A program made the position numbers and the translations under genes. A stretch of 64,000 nucleotides of DNA, taken from positions 278,448 through 342,447 of the forward strand of contig JAFEMH010002432.1 of NCBI GenBank assembly GCA_022495995.1, in the 5' to 3' direction. Of the stretch, positions 34,456 through 45,920 are shown one piece after another. A model generated the notes under the pieces. It had not been told where the DNA came from. It saw only the letters and a list, made by a program, of their open reading frames with translations, and ran no database searches. The first letter of the stretch is position 1. Every line of letters starts with the position of its first letter. Source of the DNA: Adenophora triphylla var. japonica. Lineage: Eukaryota > Streptophyta > Magnoliopsida > Asterales > Campanulaceae.

Positions 34456-37174
34456 TTACTGAGCGTTGTAGGCGGCATTGAGAGCATCTTTGTTCTTTTG
34501 AGTCAAGTCGAACAAGGCCGGAATGATGTTGTCGCGGCGGGTGTCAGGAACTGGCCAAGCAGCTTTGCCGAGAACGGCATCCTCCGCGGCTAGTTGGACT
34601 AGCTCTTCGTCGCTATAGGGCACCAGAGAATGCCCTTTGCGGCTTTTGTCGCTAAAGATTGTCTCAGACCCCCATCTCGCTAGCATGGCGGGGGTAATTG
34701 CGGGATTGGCTTTTGCGGCTATTGTCCTCAAAGTATGAAGGATAGCATTATCAAATGCATCCATTTCAGCAGTTTCAGCCTTGGATTTAGCCCCTTCTAG
34801 ATCCTTTCTGAGTTTGGCCACTTGGTTGGCTTTGAAAAAGTCCTCATCCCTAAGCCGTTTGTTCTTGGCATCAAGGTCAGCAAGTTTGGCAGAATTGACT
34901 TTGCTCTTCTCATTCTCAGCGACAAGTTGAGCCAGTTTCTCTTCTGCCTCCTTGTTTTTCTTTTCTAGCTCCTCCAAGCGTGTTTTCCCCGCCTTAAGGT
35001 CAGCCTCAGCTTTGGCTTTTTGGTCAGTTAACCTTTTAATTGTATCTTCCCGCCGAGAGACCCTCCTCTTGTAAACATTTCTATCCTTCACACACCCAGC
35101 GAGATCTCCTTCCAAGGAAGAGAATTTATTACTCAAGCCCAAAATAGTGCTGCTGAGCTGCGAGATATGAAGCGACAACAAAGTGTTGAGTGAAAAGTCA
35201 AATATTGAAGGGAATAATTAAGGACAAATGATTAAAACGAAAGGAAGGTGAGAATATCTCACCAAGGATAACTGAATTCCCACGTGGAAGGCGGAATGAG
35301 AAGGATCCTCTCCTTCAACGTAAGCGACCTGATCCGCATCGCTTGCTCTTCTTAGGGCAGTAGAGCCCAATAAGCATGAGACTGGCTCTAGCTGCTCAGT
35401 TATTAGTCCCTTTAGCTTGGGAACGTTGTTGGCCTCCTGATAGAGAGTCTTCATGCCCGCTTCATCCTCAGGAATCTTGAAACCTTCCTCGAGCCAGCTT
35501 GCGCGGCGGCGGGGAGTTGAGCAGGAAGGGGAAGGGTGAGTAGGAGAGGTAGTAGGGGCAGCATCATGAGTTTGAGTAGAGGGAGGCGGAGTATTGTTTC
35601 CCACATGATTGTTTGATTGAACTCCCTCATTCTCCACCCCCTGATGATCAAGAGGGGCGTCATCCTCAGCTTCATTATGGGGCTCATTTTCTTCTTCTTC
35701 TTCTTTTTCTTCTTCTTCCTCTTCCTCTTCTTCCTCCTCATCAATCAAGCTGAAAGTTTCAGCTTGGCCTCCTTGAGCGGGAACAGAGGTTGCTTTGCGT
35801 TGTCATTTCTGAGGGTGAGAAGCGGTAGTCGGGGCTCTTTTGCGATATGTCTCTGTGACAATCCTCTCATCCTCGCCGGTTGTTGCGATTGGGATGGCGA
35901 GATCAGAGGCTTGGGCCCTTAGGCTTGCATTTCTGGCTAAGGCCAGGCGCTTGGCTTTCTGTTCCGACATTCCCTGGGCCAGCCTCTTCTGGTTCATGTC
36001 CATGGTCCTGTGCACTGCGAGAAGCAAGGAAAAATGTCAGCGGTAATAAAAAGTTGTAATTAATAAAGAAAGTAAAAAACAGCGGAAACCATACGTTGCA
36101 CTTCTCGCATTGCGGGACACATGTTTTGGCCATTCCCGCAAACGGTGCAGTTTGTGCCAAATTTGCCGCCAGAGTGACGTTCTCAGCCAGGCCAAGATTC
36201 TGTAAAGGTGATGGCAACTCGTGGGGGCACTGGCGGGAAGTCGAAAGAAAGTCCCACTTGGATGAGGAGGGAATGATCTGCAAGAATTTGTTGGATCGAG
36301 AGCGGGTCATTTTACCAATTGTGGACTTTAGAGGGAAGGGGAGTGAGGATTTTTGGTTTTTTATACTTAAGTGACATCCTCAAATCATGGGTTTGTTTGT
36401 CCTTTTGTTGGTACCCAGTAAATAAATCCATAAGCAGATGGGTGGTAGGTTCTCGCCGAAGAGCGCGACAAATCATAATAAAACATGTTAACACCCTTAT
36501 CGCATTTGGGTGAAGCTCGGCTATTGCCGCCTGAGCCTTGAAGAGAACAAGGGAAATAAAGGGATCTATGGGAATCCTGAATATGATGCCATCTTGTCTA
36601 TGCCTAATCACGGATAGAGACATCTCGCCATCATAAGCGGCAATATGGTAGTCAAGATGGCTGATGTTGTACTTGGTGTGGTAAGGAGTTATGTGAGGAT
36701 ATTGGGAAATGTGGGTTCCTGCTGCTGCTGAGGTGGAAGGGTTATTAGTCAAGGCTGAATTCCTGCCGATTCAGGAGCTCCAGAGTGAGACATCTCGCCT
36801 GAATCAGAAGAAGAGATAACTTGTTTATAACGGTTCCTATTAGCTAAAGATCTCGCAGCGAGAAAATTAGTATCAGAGCTATCAGAGTATGTGGGAGGGC
36901 CATAGAAGCGACAAAGGTGTTCACAAAGTTCGCGGGGAGTGAAAAACGTTTTGGACATGGGGGCTGAGAAGTGAAGAAAACATTTACCCCTAATTTCTAC
37001 GGCGGCTATGATGGCGGGATCTACCCTATTAATCCTTAAACAATTCACCAGGTCATCTCGTGGGATTCTCGCCCAAATACCCCTAGTTAAATAGTAAATG
37101 TCGCCAGTTTTTTGACATTGGCCATACCTAATTTGTCTAAGGCAATTCTTAAATCTAGCCATGGCGAGAAACAA
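34456..37174 (-). pseudogene. Antisense accessory gene of the Tat element (putative gypsy-type transposon protein)
   Basis: The antisense gene reads from ATG 37174 or 37162 down to 34456. The first segment has RFKNCLRQIRYGQ and KTFFTPRELCEHLCRFYG. After a one-base frame change near 36750 comes IDPFISLVLFKAQAAIAELH then PNAIRVLTCFIMICRAL, which resembles the plant domain called putative gypsy-type transposon. Next are an acidic poly-Glu stretch and a long coiled coil (LEELEKKNKEAEEKLAQLV). Two short introns with clean borders are legible: 36094-36015 (80 bp, GTATGG to CTCGCAG) and 35262-35158 (105 bp, GTGAGA to CTCGCAG). Defects are a TGA at 35803, stops near 36310 and 36195, and the frame change. 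Antisense ORFs are known in Tat elements; the role is unknown. Confidence 0.75.
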
Positions 37175-37514
37175 AAACTTAAAGAAAACGAAGGAAATTA
37201 AAGATCAAGGAAATTACCTGGAAAATATGAAGGATCGTTGATGAAATCGAATATTGATCGAAGGTTCTCCGGAATATCTAAAGTACGACCGAAGGGTTTA
37301 CTTTCCAGGGTGGTTAGATGGAGGAATCAGACTAAAAAGTGGCTATTTTTGGGTGGAATGCAAGGGAGAGCAAGAATCGAGTCACTGGAACGAAGAAGAT
37401 TGAACGAGAGAACGGTAGCAAGTCCGCCGGAGTAAGTACCAAGGTTGCCGGAAATCACTAGGGGGGTTTTTTGGATCAGAAGGACGAAAAAGGAAAATGG
37501 AGGAGGGTGGAGGT

Positions 37515-37522
37515 TATTTATA
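37515..37522 (-). promoter_or_regulatory. TATA box for the antisense gene
   Basis: TATAAATA on the minus strand lies about 340 bases upstream of the antisense ATG and outside the 3-prime LTR, so the gene could have its own promoter inside the element. Confidence 0.55.
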
Positions 37523-37789
37523 TGGGGGGAATACTAAAGGGTTTTTGGGGGAACAGTTAAAATTAATTGGCTCCTAAAAAATTTTAAATTTCCCCCATTT
37601 AATGATTTCAAATTTCAAAGCGTCTTTTCATATGTCACATCACAGCCGTCAAAGGGGGAAGGTTTCTGGTGGTGACACGTGGCTTACAGGTGTCAATTTC
37701 TCCAGATATCTCGCAAATAGGGTCGTATTCGTGCGGGAAGTGGCGAGAAGTTTAAATTTCTCGCCTGGAACATGAATGATCCAGGTCTC

Positions 37790-37804
37790 AAAATTGGGGG
37801 CTAC
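37790..37804 (+). other. Polypurine tract of the Tat element
   Basis: AAAATTGGGGGCTAC directly precedes the 3-prime LTR and would prime plus-strand synthesis. Confidence 0.7.
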
Positions 37805-38574
37805 TGAAGTGGTCATGGGATAAAGATTGGGCTTGAACAGTACAATGGGTATAATGGGCTTAGTGGGCCAAGTTATTTAGAATGGGCCATGCATGCTACT
37901 AAGGGTAAGTAACAGTGAGTTAATTGATAAGTCGTATTTTCCTTTAAAATGGTAAGGTTTGCGGGATGCGACAAGAGCGGGGGAGCAAGGGTAGGCGACA
38001 TGCGGGAAGTGTCCACGTTGAGAAATGATCTAATGATTTTAGCCTTCTGGCGACAAGTTTAGGTATTAGATTAAGTGACTATATTTGCTTTTTTCCTTTG
38101 GAAAGATTGTCGCCGGGCGACAACTGTGACTAGTAGATAATGAGAGATTGTGGTGTTGTCACGTGGACACCCCCCATGATGGTCAACAGTGTAACATGAT
38201 GGGGTGGGCAATACTTTCATACCAACTTTGAGAGTAGTTGACCCAGAAGGCCTGGGGGATTGACACGTGGCATTTAGGGGCATGGCCTACTTTTTGACAT
38301 AGTATAAGAATGTGAATGCTGAATTATTATGTAAGTTCCACTCTCTCTCTAAGCCCTCTCTCTCTACTTTTCTCCGTTAAAATTCTCTTCATTTCCATAA
38401 CAAAGACTGATTCTCACGCCGAAGGGGTTTTACCGGAGTCACCCCCGGTTTAGTTCACTTTGTCTACTTGTGTGTAGGGATCAAGTTCAGCCATCCCAAG
38501 GAGTTCAGCCGGAGTATCTTCCATTGTAGATGAGGGTCCAGCTCCTGTGCAACACTTTTTCCTGTGTAGCATCA
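37805..38574 (+). repeat. 3-prime LTR of the Tat element
   Basis: It matches 25760-26528 almost throughout, from TGAAGTGG to TAGCATCA. The 17-bp palindrome is conserved at 38107-38123. Confidence 0.92.
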
Positions 38575-38579
38575 AAAAC

Positions 38580-38956
38580 CATATTTTTAAACCCGATTGA
38601 ATATTTGTGTTATTGCGTATAACAACATGTGAGATCAAATAATACTCCTTCAAATCAAATGGTTTCACAGCATAGTCCCTTTTCCTTCTAATCGTGGTCG
38701 TCCGTTTTAATTTCGACGAATTACATTTTTGTCTTTCGTTAAAGATATTTTAGTCCATTCACCTCGATGTACGACCTCGTCCGTTCGTATATCTCACTCG
38801 CAAACTCTGCCGTCCGTCTCTTTTCTTTCCACCGATGTGCATTACTACATTACTATAGCAAGGGCCCCAAATCCGTCACACGATAGAGGTCACGTACCAT
38901 ATCTAAACATGCATAGTAAAATTGTTTTTACCAAATAGAAACTATTTAGAAATTTG
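38580..38956. other. Spacer between the Tat and copia elements
   Basis: Unremarkable sequence with no gene or repeat recognised. Confidence 0.4.
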
Positions 38957-38961
38957 ATATT

Positions 38962-39588
38962 TGTTGGTGATTTTAGTGTCATCAACTTGTTTTATTGTAA
39001 TGGTGATTTACTAAGAGATCAATGTGATTCGTATTAGACTCGGATACGAGTAAGGGAAAGTGTGGAGTACACACTCGTTTGAGCTAAAACGAAGTCAACC
39101 TCGATATAGAAGTAAAAGTTAAAGGGTAGCACTTTTTCTTGTCCTGATCAGCCATGGCCGTGCATTCATATGACACGGCCGTGCGAGTATGAACAACACG
39201 GCCGTGCGGTTCATGGACACGGCCGTGCAGTTCCTGTACAGATGCCTTTTCAAAATGAAGAGACACATTGCTTGGCTAAAGTCATGTCTTTTGATTGTAC
39301 CCTTTAACTAATACCTCCCCATCTGTATATATACAGAGATTGATCTCAGTTGTACATATATGAAAAACACAAGAGTGAATTACAACAATAACGAAAGCAA
39401 TCAATTCTCAAGTTTTGATTTGTTCTCTTTGCCTAGAAAACAAGTTGTGTGATTGTCTTATCCCAATAAAGATTTTGTGTAACCCAGGCATTAAGGGTCG
39501 AAATACTTTATTCGGAAAGTGGATTATACACGATTCAATCATATATCCGGCCCTAGTATCAAGATCAAGACCCTATATTTCCCCTACA
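38962..39588 (+). repeat. 5-prime LTR of the copia element
   Basis: A TATA-like TGTATATATACAG lies at 39324-39336. Four ACACGGCCGTGC-type words lie at 39152-39234. The short region after the LTR has TGGTGATACTC near 39605, a weak match to the initiator-Met primer site usual in copia elements. Confidence 0.92.
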
Positions 39589-39614
39589 AACGAATAAAGT
39601 ATTTGGTGATACTC

Positions 39615-40562
39615 ATGGCTGGTGGAAGTACTTTGAAGGAGATGACGAACAAGTTTGGAAAGCTAGACAAATTTGAAGGACAAGATTTCCGGCGTTGGCA
39701 GAAGAAGATGCACTTCCTCTTAACAACATTAAAGGTGGTGTATGTTCTTTCTACCCCTATTCCGGAATTGCTTGAAGATGACAACTTGGAGGCAATCAGA
39801 CGTAGATCAAAGTGGGAAAACGACGACTACATCTGCAGAGGACACATATTAAACGGTATGTCTGATTCTCTCTTTGACATCTATCAAAATGAGGAATCTG
39901 CTAAAGAGTTATGGGATTCTCTTGAATCCAAGTACATGGCAGAGGATGCTTCTAGTAAGAAGTTCCTTGTGAGTAATTTTAATAATTACAAAATGGTCGA
40001 TTCAAGACCTGTCATGGAACAATTCAATGAACTCCTTAGAATCCTTGGACAATATACACAACACGGGTTGAAGATGGATGAGTCAATATCGGTTTCAAGT
40101 GTGATTGATAAGTTGCCTCCCTCCTGGAAGGATTTCAAACACACCTTGAAACATGGTAAAGACGATCTATCTTTGGTTCAACTTGGTAGTCACTTGCGCA
40201 TAGAGGAATCTCTTAGGGCGCAAGAGAATGACAAAGGCAAAGGAAAGGAAGTTGGTGGACCATCGGTCAATATGATTGATGATGGTAGAAACAAAAACAA
40301 AGGAAAGAAACGCAGTTTCAATGACAATGGTTCTGGTCCCAACAAGAAGCCTAAATTGGCTTGTTGGAAGTGTGGCAAATCTGGTCACTTTAAGAAGGAT
40401 TGTCGTGTTGGAAACAACAAGAACGGCGCAAGCACAAGTGGTTCGGGAAAGGGGTCTAAGGACCATTCTCAAAACCAAGGTCAGAATTTAATTCATAGTT
40501 GGAACAGATTTATTAAAAATTCTGTTTCAATAATTTACGAGGCATTTTATGTGCGAGGATGA
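39615..40562 (+). CDS. gag: Copia Gag
   Basis: ATG 39615 follows the primer region. Gag opens MAGGSTLKEMTNKFGKLDKF and has the copia gag core (FRRWQKKMHFLLTTLKV, AKELWDSLESKYM, FNELLRILGQYT, KLPPSWKDF). A lysine-rich linker leads to the zinc knuckle CWKCGKSGHFKKDC near residue 255. It would form the cytoplasmic particle. The frame is open to 40560 but departs from the protease frame at about 40555 by a single-base difference, so gag here is separated from pol. Confidence 0.88.
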   Translation: MAGGSTLKEMTNKFGKLDKFEGQDFRRWQKKMHFLLTTLKVVYVLSTPIPELLEDDNLEAIRRRSKWENDDYICRGHILNGMSDSLFDIYQNEESAKELWDSLESKYMAEDASSKKFLVSNFNNYKMVDSRPVMEQFNELLRILGQYTQHGLKMDESISVSSVIDKLPPSWKDFKHTLKHGKDDLSLVQLGSHLRIEESLRAQENDKGKGKEVGGPSVNMIDDGRNKNKGKKRSFNDNGSGPNKKPKLACWKCGKSGHFKKDCRVGNNKNGASTSGSGKGSKDHSQNQGQNLIHSWNRFIKNSVSIIYEAFYVRG

Positions 40563-40990
40563 TGCTATTGCGTGGTGGATTGATTCCGGTGCCACTTTGC
40601 TCATGTTTGTAAAGATCGTTGTTGGTTTAAGTCATACGAACCAATGGAAGACGGATACTGTCCTTTACATGGGTGATGACCATTCCGCTCCTATTCAAGG
40701 AAGAGGAAGTGTGGTATTGGAATTTAGTTCGGGAAAAACGATTTCTTTGTTTAATGTTTTATATGTACCTAAACTTCGTAAGAATTTAATTTCTGGTCCT
40801 GTCTTGAACAAGTGTGGTTATAAACAAGTTTATGAATCCGATAAGTATATCTTATCGAAGTCGGGTGTATTTGTAGGATTTGGTTATTATAACAATGGGA
40901 TGTTTATGTTGAATTTGAATAAAATTCGGTTAACTCTAGTTACTGTTTATATGACTTCCTCTCGTTGTTGTTAATTCCTCATTATGGCAT
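40540..40990 (+). pseudogene. Copia protease region
   Basis: WWIDSGAT carries the catalytic aspartate. Immediately after it (about 40605) the frame shifts, and it shifts back near 40665 at YMGDDHSAP, so about 20 residues are read wrongly while the frame stays open. Then ISLFNVLYVPKLRKNLISG follows. A further shift near 40950 and stops precede the GAG-pre-integrase part (HARLGHV-like, about 40990). Confidence 0.8.
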
Positions 40991-41996
40991 GCTCGGTTAG
41001 GACATGTGCACTATAAAAGAATGCTTGAAATGTCCAAAGATGGTTTGATTCCTTATTGATAATAATACGGAAAGATGTAATACTTCCATGTTACCAAAAA
41101 TCACTAGGAAACCTTTTAAAAGTGTTACAAGGAATTCTGTAAAACTTGAATTGATACATAGTGATCTATGTGATTTTCATGCAACTCCATCTTTAGGCAA
41201 TAAAAAGTATATTGTCACTTTTATAGATGATGCCTCTAGGTTTTGCTATATTTATTTGCTTTGCATGCAAAAGATGAAGCCCTAGATAAATTTAAAATTT
41301 ATAAAACTGAAGTTGAACTTCAACTTAATGGCTTGATTAAAACCTTACGTACGGATAGAGGTGGTGAATATTATGATCCTAAATATTTCCAATCCGTAGG
41401 GATAATTCATGAGACTACGGCTCCTTATGTACCACAACAAAATGGTGTGGTGAAAGGAAGAATAGAACTCTTGAAGAAATGGTTAACGCCATGTTGTCTT
41501 ACTCTGGCTTGAGTGACGGGTTTTGGGGTGAAGCCATGCTAACGGCTTGTCATCTATTGAATAGAGTTCCTAATAAAAGGAACAAGATTACCCCATATGA
41601 GCTTTGGTATAAGAAAAGACCAAACTTGACATTTTTGCGAGTTTGGGGATGTAGGGCCGTGGTTAGACTTCCGGACCCTAAAAGGAAAAAGTTGGGAGAA
41701 AAAGGTGTTGATTGCATCTTTGTTGGATATGCCTTGAGCATTCCAAGGCATATAGGTTTTATGTTATAGAACCTAATGAATTCATTTCTATAAACACAAT
41801 TATAGAATCAAGAGATGCAATCTTTGATGAGAATCGTTTCTCTTCTATACCTAGACCCAAGGATATTATACCAATGTCGGCTGAATCTCAAATGGATGAT
41901 CATTCAATTGATGTACCAAGTGAGACACCCGAACCTCGTAAGAGTACAAGAGTAAGGAAAGCTAAATCATATGGTTCGATTTTCAACTATATTTAG
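40990..41996 (+). pseudogene. Copia integrase
   Basis: Legible blocks are the degraded His/Cys domain (41000-41090, one Cys of the pair appears replaced by Ser in CNTS), ELIHSDLCDF with the first Asp, FIDDASRF, then in a second frame LRTDRGGEYY with the second Asp and YVPQQNGV. A single missing base at about 41450 throws the region around the catalytic Glu out of frame. The third segment (41479-41769) has LSYSGLSDGFWGEAML and RVWGCRAVVRLPDP. At least four frame breaks make it inactive. Confidence 0.85.
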
Positions 41997-42049
41997 TTAT
42001 GGGATCAAGAGATCAAATTGAATCTCAATACTCTTACCTGTTATAGTAT

Positions 42050-43600
42050 AGAGGAGGATCCAAGAACCTATGATGAAGCAATAAAATCTCGAGACGCCGG
42101 TTTTGGAAAGAAGCCATCGATGATGAGATTGGTTCTATTGTGGAAAATAATACATGGGTCTTGTCGATTTACCACCAGGCTGTAAACCTTTGGGGTGCAA
42201 ATGGATCTTCAAAAAGAAGATGAAAGTCGATGGAACTATTGACAAGTTTAAAGCTCGATTGGTAATCCAAGGCTTTAGACAAAAGGAAGGGATCGATTAC
42301 TTCGATACCTATGCACCGGTTGCTCGTATCACTACTATTAGATTTACGATAGCTTTGGCGGCTATTCGAATCTATTGATCCATCAAATGGATGTCAAAAC
42401 GGCATTCTTAAATGGTGATTTGGAAGAAGAAGTGTATATGAAACAACTTTGAAGGATTTGTTATGCCAGGTAATGAGCATAAGGTATGTAAGTTAATTAA
42501 GTCATTGTATGGGCTAAAGCAAGCACCTAAACAGTGGCATCAAAAGTTTGATGAGGTTGTTTTGTCGAATGGTTTTGTATTAAATCAATCCGACAAATGT
42601 GTATATAGCAGATTTGATGAATCCGGTAAAGGTGTAATCATCTGCCTATATGTAGATGACATGTTAATTTTTGGCACAGACCAAAATGTAGTTGATAAAA
42701 CTAAAAAGTTTTTGTCATCAAAGTTTTCGATGAAGGACATGGGAGAAGCCGATGTAATTCTTGGTATAAAGATTAAACGGATGAACAAGGGAATTGCAAT
42801 ATCACAATCTCATTATATTGAGAAAATTCTCAAGAGGTTTAATTGTGATAATTGTTCCAAAGTTAGTACTCCCATGGATCCTACTGAGAAACTTGTATCA
42901 AATACTGGTAAACCTGTGTCACAGCTTGAATACTCAAAAGCCATAGGCAGTTTGATGTATGCTATGACGGGCACTCGACCTGATATTGCTTATGCAGTTG
43001 GAAGATTGAGTAGGTTCACTAGTAATCCTAGTAGACAGCATTGGCATGCTATAACAAGGGTGTTCAAGTACTTAAAAGGTACTATGGACTATGGTTTGTG
43101 TTATAGTGGACATCCTTCTATATTAGAAGGTTACACAGATGCTAGTTGGATCAACCAAGAAGATTCATCTTCTACTAGTGGTTGGGTGTTCTTGCTTGGA
43201 GGAGGTGCCATTTCTTGGGCTTCCAAAAAGCAGACATGTATTACACATTCTACAATGGAATCTGAGTTTGTAGCATTGGTCCGCTTTGGAAAAGAAGCGG
43301 AGTGGCTTCGGAACTTGATATATGAGATTCCATTATGGCCAAAACCGATATCACCAATGTCTATCCATTGTGATAGTCGCCACCTTGGCTAGGGCCTATA
43401 GTCGTATTTATAATGGCAAGTCTAGACACTTGGGTGTCAGACATAGTATGATTCGGGAGTTAATCATGAATGGTGTGATATCAGTTGAGTTTGTTCGGTC
43501 GCAACAAAATTTGGCTGACCACTTGACGAAGGGGTTAGCCAGAGACTTGGTAAATAAGTCTCAGAATGGGAATGGGATTAAAGTCCATTTAATCCTCTAA
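42050..43600 (+). pseudogene. Copia reverse transcriptase and RNase H
   Basis: RT starts after a frame break at about 42150 with CKWIFKKKMKVDGTIDKFKA and YAPVARITTIRF. Two more breaks occur between 42375 and 42465. The long frame 42463-43392 has [20 protein letters not shown], the catalytic [11 protein letters not shown] and [13 protein letters not shown]. RNase H follows with [28 protein letters not shown] and [10 protein letters not shown], with a final frame break at about 43375 before the DHLTKGLARD tail. RT would copy the RNA in the particle. Confidence 0.9.
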
Positions 43601-44123
43601 TTGTGAGATACCCAATTCCCTTCTAATACAACGTTAGAAGCTTGAATTCAATGTGGAAAGCTCGCATTGGAGATTGGAACACATGTTATTATCTTTCCCA
43701 AGGTATGTGTTCAGGCCGCAAGTAAAGGTTAGGTTGAAGAATATCTTCTTAATAGTTCCTTTGAAAAATTGCAAATGCGGGTGCAAGATTAAAAGGAACT
43801 ACCTATGTGGACATGAAGTTTTGCCGCTTCAAGAAGCTAGGACTTGGCTTCCTATATGTTCACTATTGGATATGGACACATGGCTTGTAATAGTGTCAAG
43901 ATTAAACAAAGAGAATTGTACTGAACTTATGTGTATAGTATCTTCAGGTATTCATATGAGTTGACGGGTTCAATCGTTACGACACCCCGATTCTCGAGTA
44001 TTTGAAATGTGTATTATACTAAGATGAAAATTCAATCGCAAGACATTTTCATTTATGCATTCGTTTGTTTCGTTATTTATAAAGTTTAGTAAATCAAAGG
44101 ATTACACTAAAATGGAGGGGATT
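43601..44123 (+). other. Copia 3-prime untranslated region and purine tract
   Basis: About 520 bases between the RNase H tail and the 3-prime LTR with no domain. The purine tract AAAATGGAGGGGA at 44110-44122 abuts the LTR. Confidence 0.65.
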
Positions 44124-44758
44124 TGTTGGTGATTTTAGTGTCATCAACTTGTTTTATTGTAATGGTGATTTACTAAGAGATCAATGTGATTCGTATTAGA
44201 CTCGGATACGAGTAAGGGAAAGTGTGGAGTACACACTCGTTTGAGCTAAAACGAAGTCAACCTCGATATAGAAGTAAAAGTTAAAGGGTAGCACTTTTTG
44301 CTTGTCGGTATGAAGCACGGCCGTGCGGATTCATATGACACGGCCGTGCAGTGTATGAACAACACGGCCGTAGTGCAGTTCATAAGACACGGCCGTGCAG
44401 TTCCTGTACAGATGCCTTTTCAAAATGAAGAGACACATTGCTTGGCTAAAGTCATGTCTTTTGATTGTACCCTTTAACTAATACCTCCCCATCTGTATAT
44501 ATACAGAGATTGATCTCAGTTGTACATATATGAAAAACACAAGAGTGAATTACAACAATAACGAAAGCAATCAATTCTCAAGTTTTGATTTGTTCTCTTT
44601 GCCTAGAAAACAAGTTGTGTGATTGTCTTATCCCAATAAAGATTTTGTGTAACCCAGGCATTAAGGGTCGAAATACTTTATTCGGAAAGTGGATTATACA
44701 CGATTCAATCATATATCCGGCCCTAGTATCAAGATCAAGACCCTATATTTCCCCTACA
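44124..44758 (+). repeat. 3-prime LTR of the copia element
   Basis: It reads identical to 38962-39588 on both sides of the CGGCCG motif block. Within the block (about 44313-44400) the copy differs in spacing and sequence. Confidence 0.92.
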
Positions 44759-45478
44759 ATATTTATGCTGCATTTTCTTATTTAAGAAAAAAAAAAGAAT
44801 ATAGTACTTATTTTGTTTAATTAGATTCCGCAACTGGCCAAATCATGACAACTCAAACTTGTTCACCCACATGCAGATGCCATATTAGGGTCCAACTTCT
44901 TTATCATGGATAGTAAAATGACAATATACAACAGTATTATTACAACAGGTATGAAAAGAATAAACATCATTAGACATGGAAATATTTCTCATTTTCCTTG
45001 CTCCATCTATTCTCACCATCGATCCCACTATTATTGATCCCACTATTATTGATGTGTCAACAATTATTTTTTATAAATTACTGAACTGATTTATATTGTA
45101 CTTGTACAGTAATAAATTTGTACAATAAACTAGTACTATAACCCAAAAGAAAAAACAATCAAGCACATGTATCCACCTCAAAAGGTTTCTCAATATTAAT
45201 TTGCATTTTAGTGTAGTTGGTGAGAATATGAGAAAAACATTATTAAGTTCATCCTTTTATTCTATTTTTAATTTAAGAGTTGACAATATATTATTTCATG
45301 AAATATATACCGAATTCGGATTTTATGGGGTTCGAGGATTAAGTTATAAGATAAGAAAATTGTGGAGCACTAATCCTACACAAACTTATGATTGATCTAG
45401 CTTTTAGGTATTAATCAAATTGTTCAAACAATTAATTTAATCAAATATAAACAAGTAAAACCTAATTAATTGATTAAT
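44759..45478. other. AT-rich spacer, nothing recognised
   Basis: No gene. It contains a short direct repeat (ATCCCACTATTATTGAT twice near 45020). Confidence 0.4.
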
Positions 45479-45494
45479 CACTACTATATTTCTG

Positions 45495-45895
45495 AGCTAA
45501 TGCAACTTCAAAATTTGTTGCCATAGTGTCCAATACTAGTTGCATTAGATCTAATGCAACATTAGTTAGCCCTTGCATACTCTCACGTCGTATCAGATTT
45601 AATGCAACGAATGACTAATCTAATGTAACGACTTTTATTCTTCGTTGCATTTGACGTCAATCTAATGCAACGACCTTTTAGTTGAAATAAAGCAACGATT
45701 TTTTTTAATGCAACGGAAAATTTGGTTATATAAAGCAACGCTTCCTTTCTAATGCAATGATTGTATAAAAACTAATGCAATGATAATGACAACTAATGCA
45801 ATGTCTCTTTTGGTGAAATAAAGCAATGATTTTTTCTAATGCAACGATTGTATAAAAATTAGATAAAAACCTGATGCAACGGCCTACATATAGAT
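45495..45895. repeat. Subterminal AATGCAACG repeats of the CACTA element
   Basis: TAATGCAACG and its inverse CGTTGCATT occur many times in 400 bases, the likely transposase-binding array. A short (AAT)n run follows at 45897-45920. Confidence 0.8.
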
Positions 45896-45920
45896 AATAA
45901 TAATAATAATAATAATAATT

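Larger units (their letters stand above)
25760..38574 (+). mobile_element. Full-length Tat-type Ty3/gypsy LTR retrotransposon
   Basis: The 12.8-kb element is flanked by the perfect 5-bp duplication AAAAC (25755-25759 and 38575-38579). It has 769- and 770-bp LTRs, a primer site, gag, protease, RT, RNase H plus a second archaeal-type RNase H, integrase, a 4.4-kb 3-prime region with an antisense spliced gene, and a purine tract. The dual RNase H and the long 3-prime region with an antisense ORF identify the Tat lineage. The LTRs differ at only a few percent of sites by eye, so the insertion is fairly recent, but stops in pol make it defective. Confidence 0.93.
38962..44758 (+). mobile_element. 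Full-length Ty1/copia LTR retrotransposon
   Basis: The 5.8-kb element is flanked by the perfect 5-bp duplication ATATT (38957-38961 and 44759-44763). The LTRs (627 and 635 bp) start TGTTGGTGA and end CCCCTACA. The order gag, protease, integrase, RT, RNase H is copia-type. The LTRs read as identical outside one 80-90-bp motif block, yet the polyprotein has many frameshifts. Confidence 0.94.

Noticed and set aside
35617..35922. Plus-strand frame with a poly-Phe stretch and possible membrane segment
   Set aside because: It is the complement of the poly-Glu region of the antisense Tat gene.
43653..43964. Cys-rich 103-residue frame downstream of copia RNase H as an env-like protein
   Set aside because: It has no signal peptide or family resemblance, and the position fits the element's 3-prime untranslated region.
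45201..45395. 64-residue frame between the copia and CACTA elements
   Set aside because: It is short, AT-rich in composition, has no domain and no supporting context.
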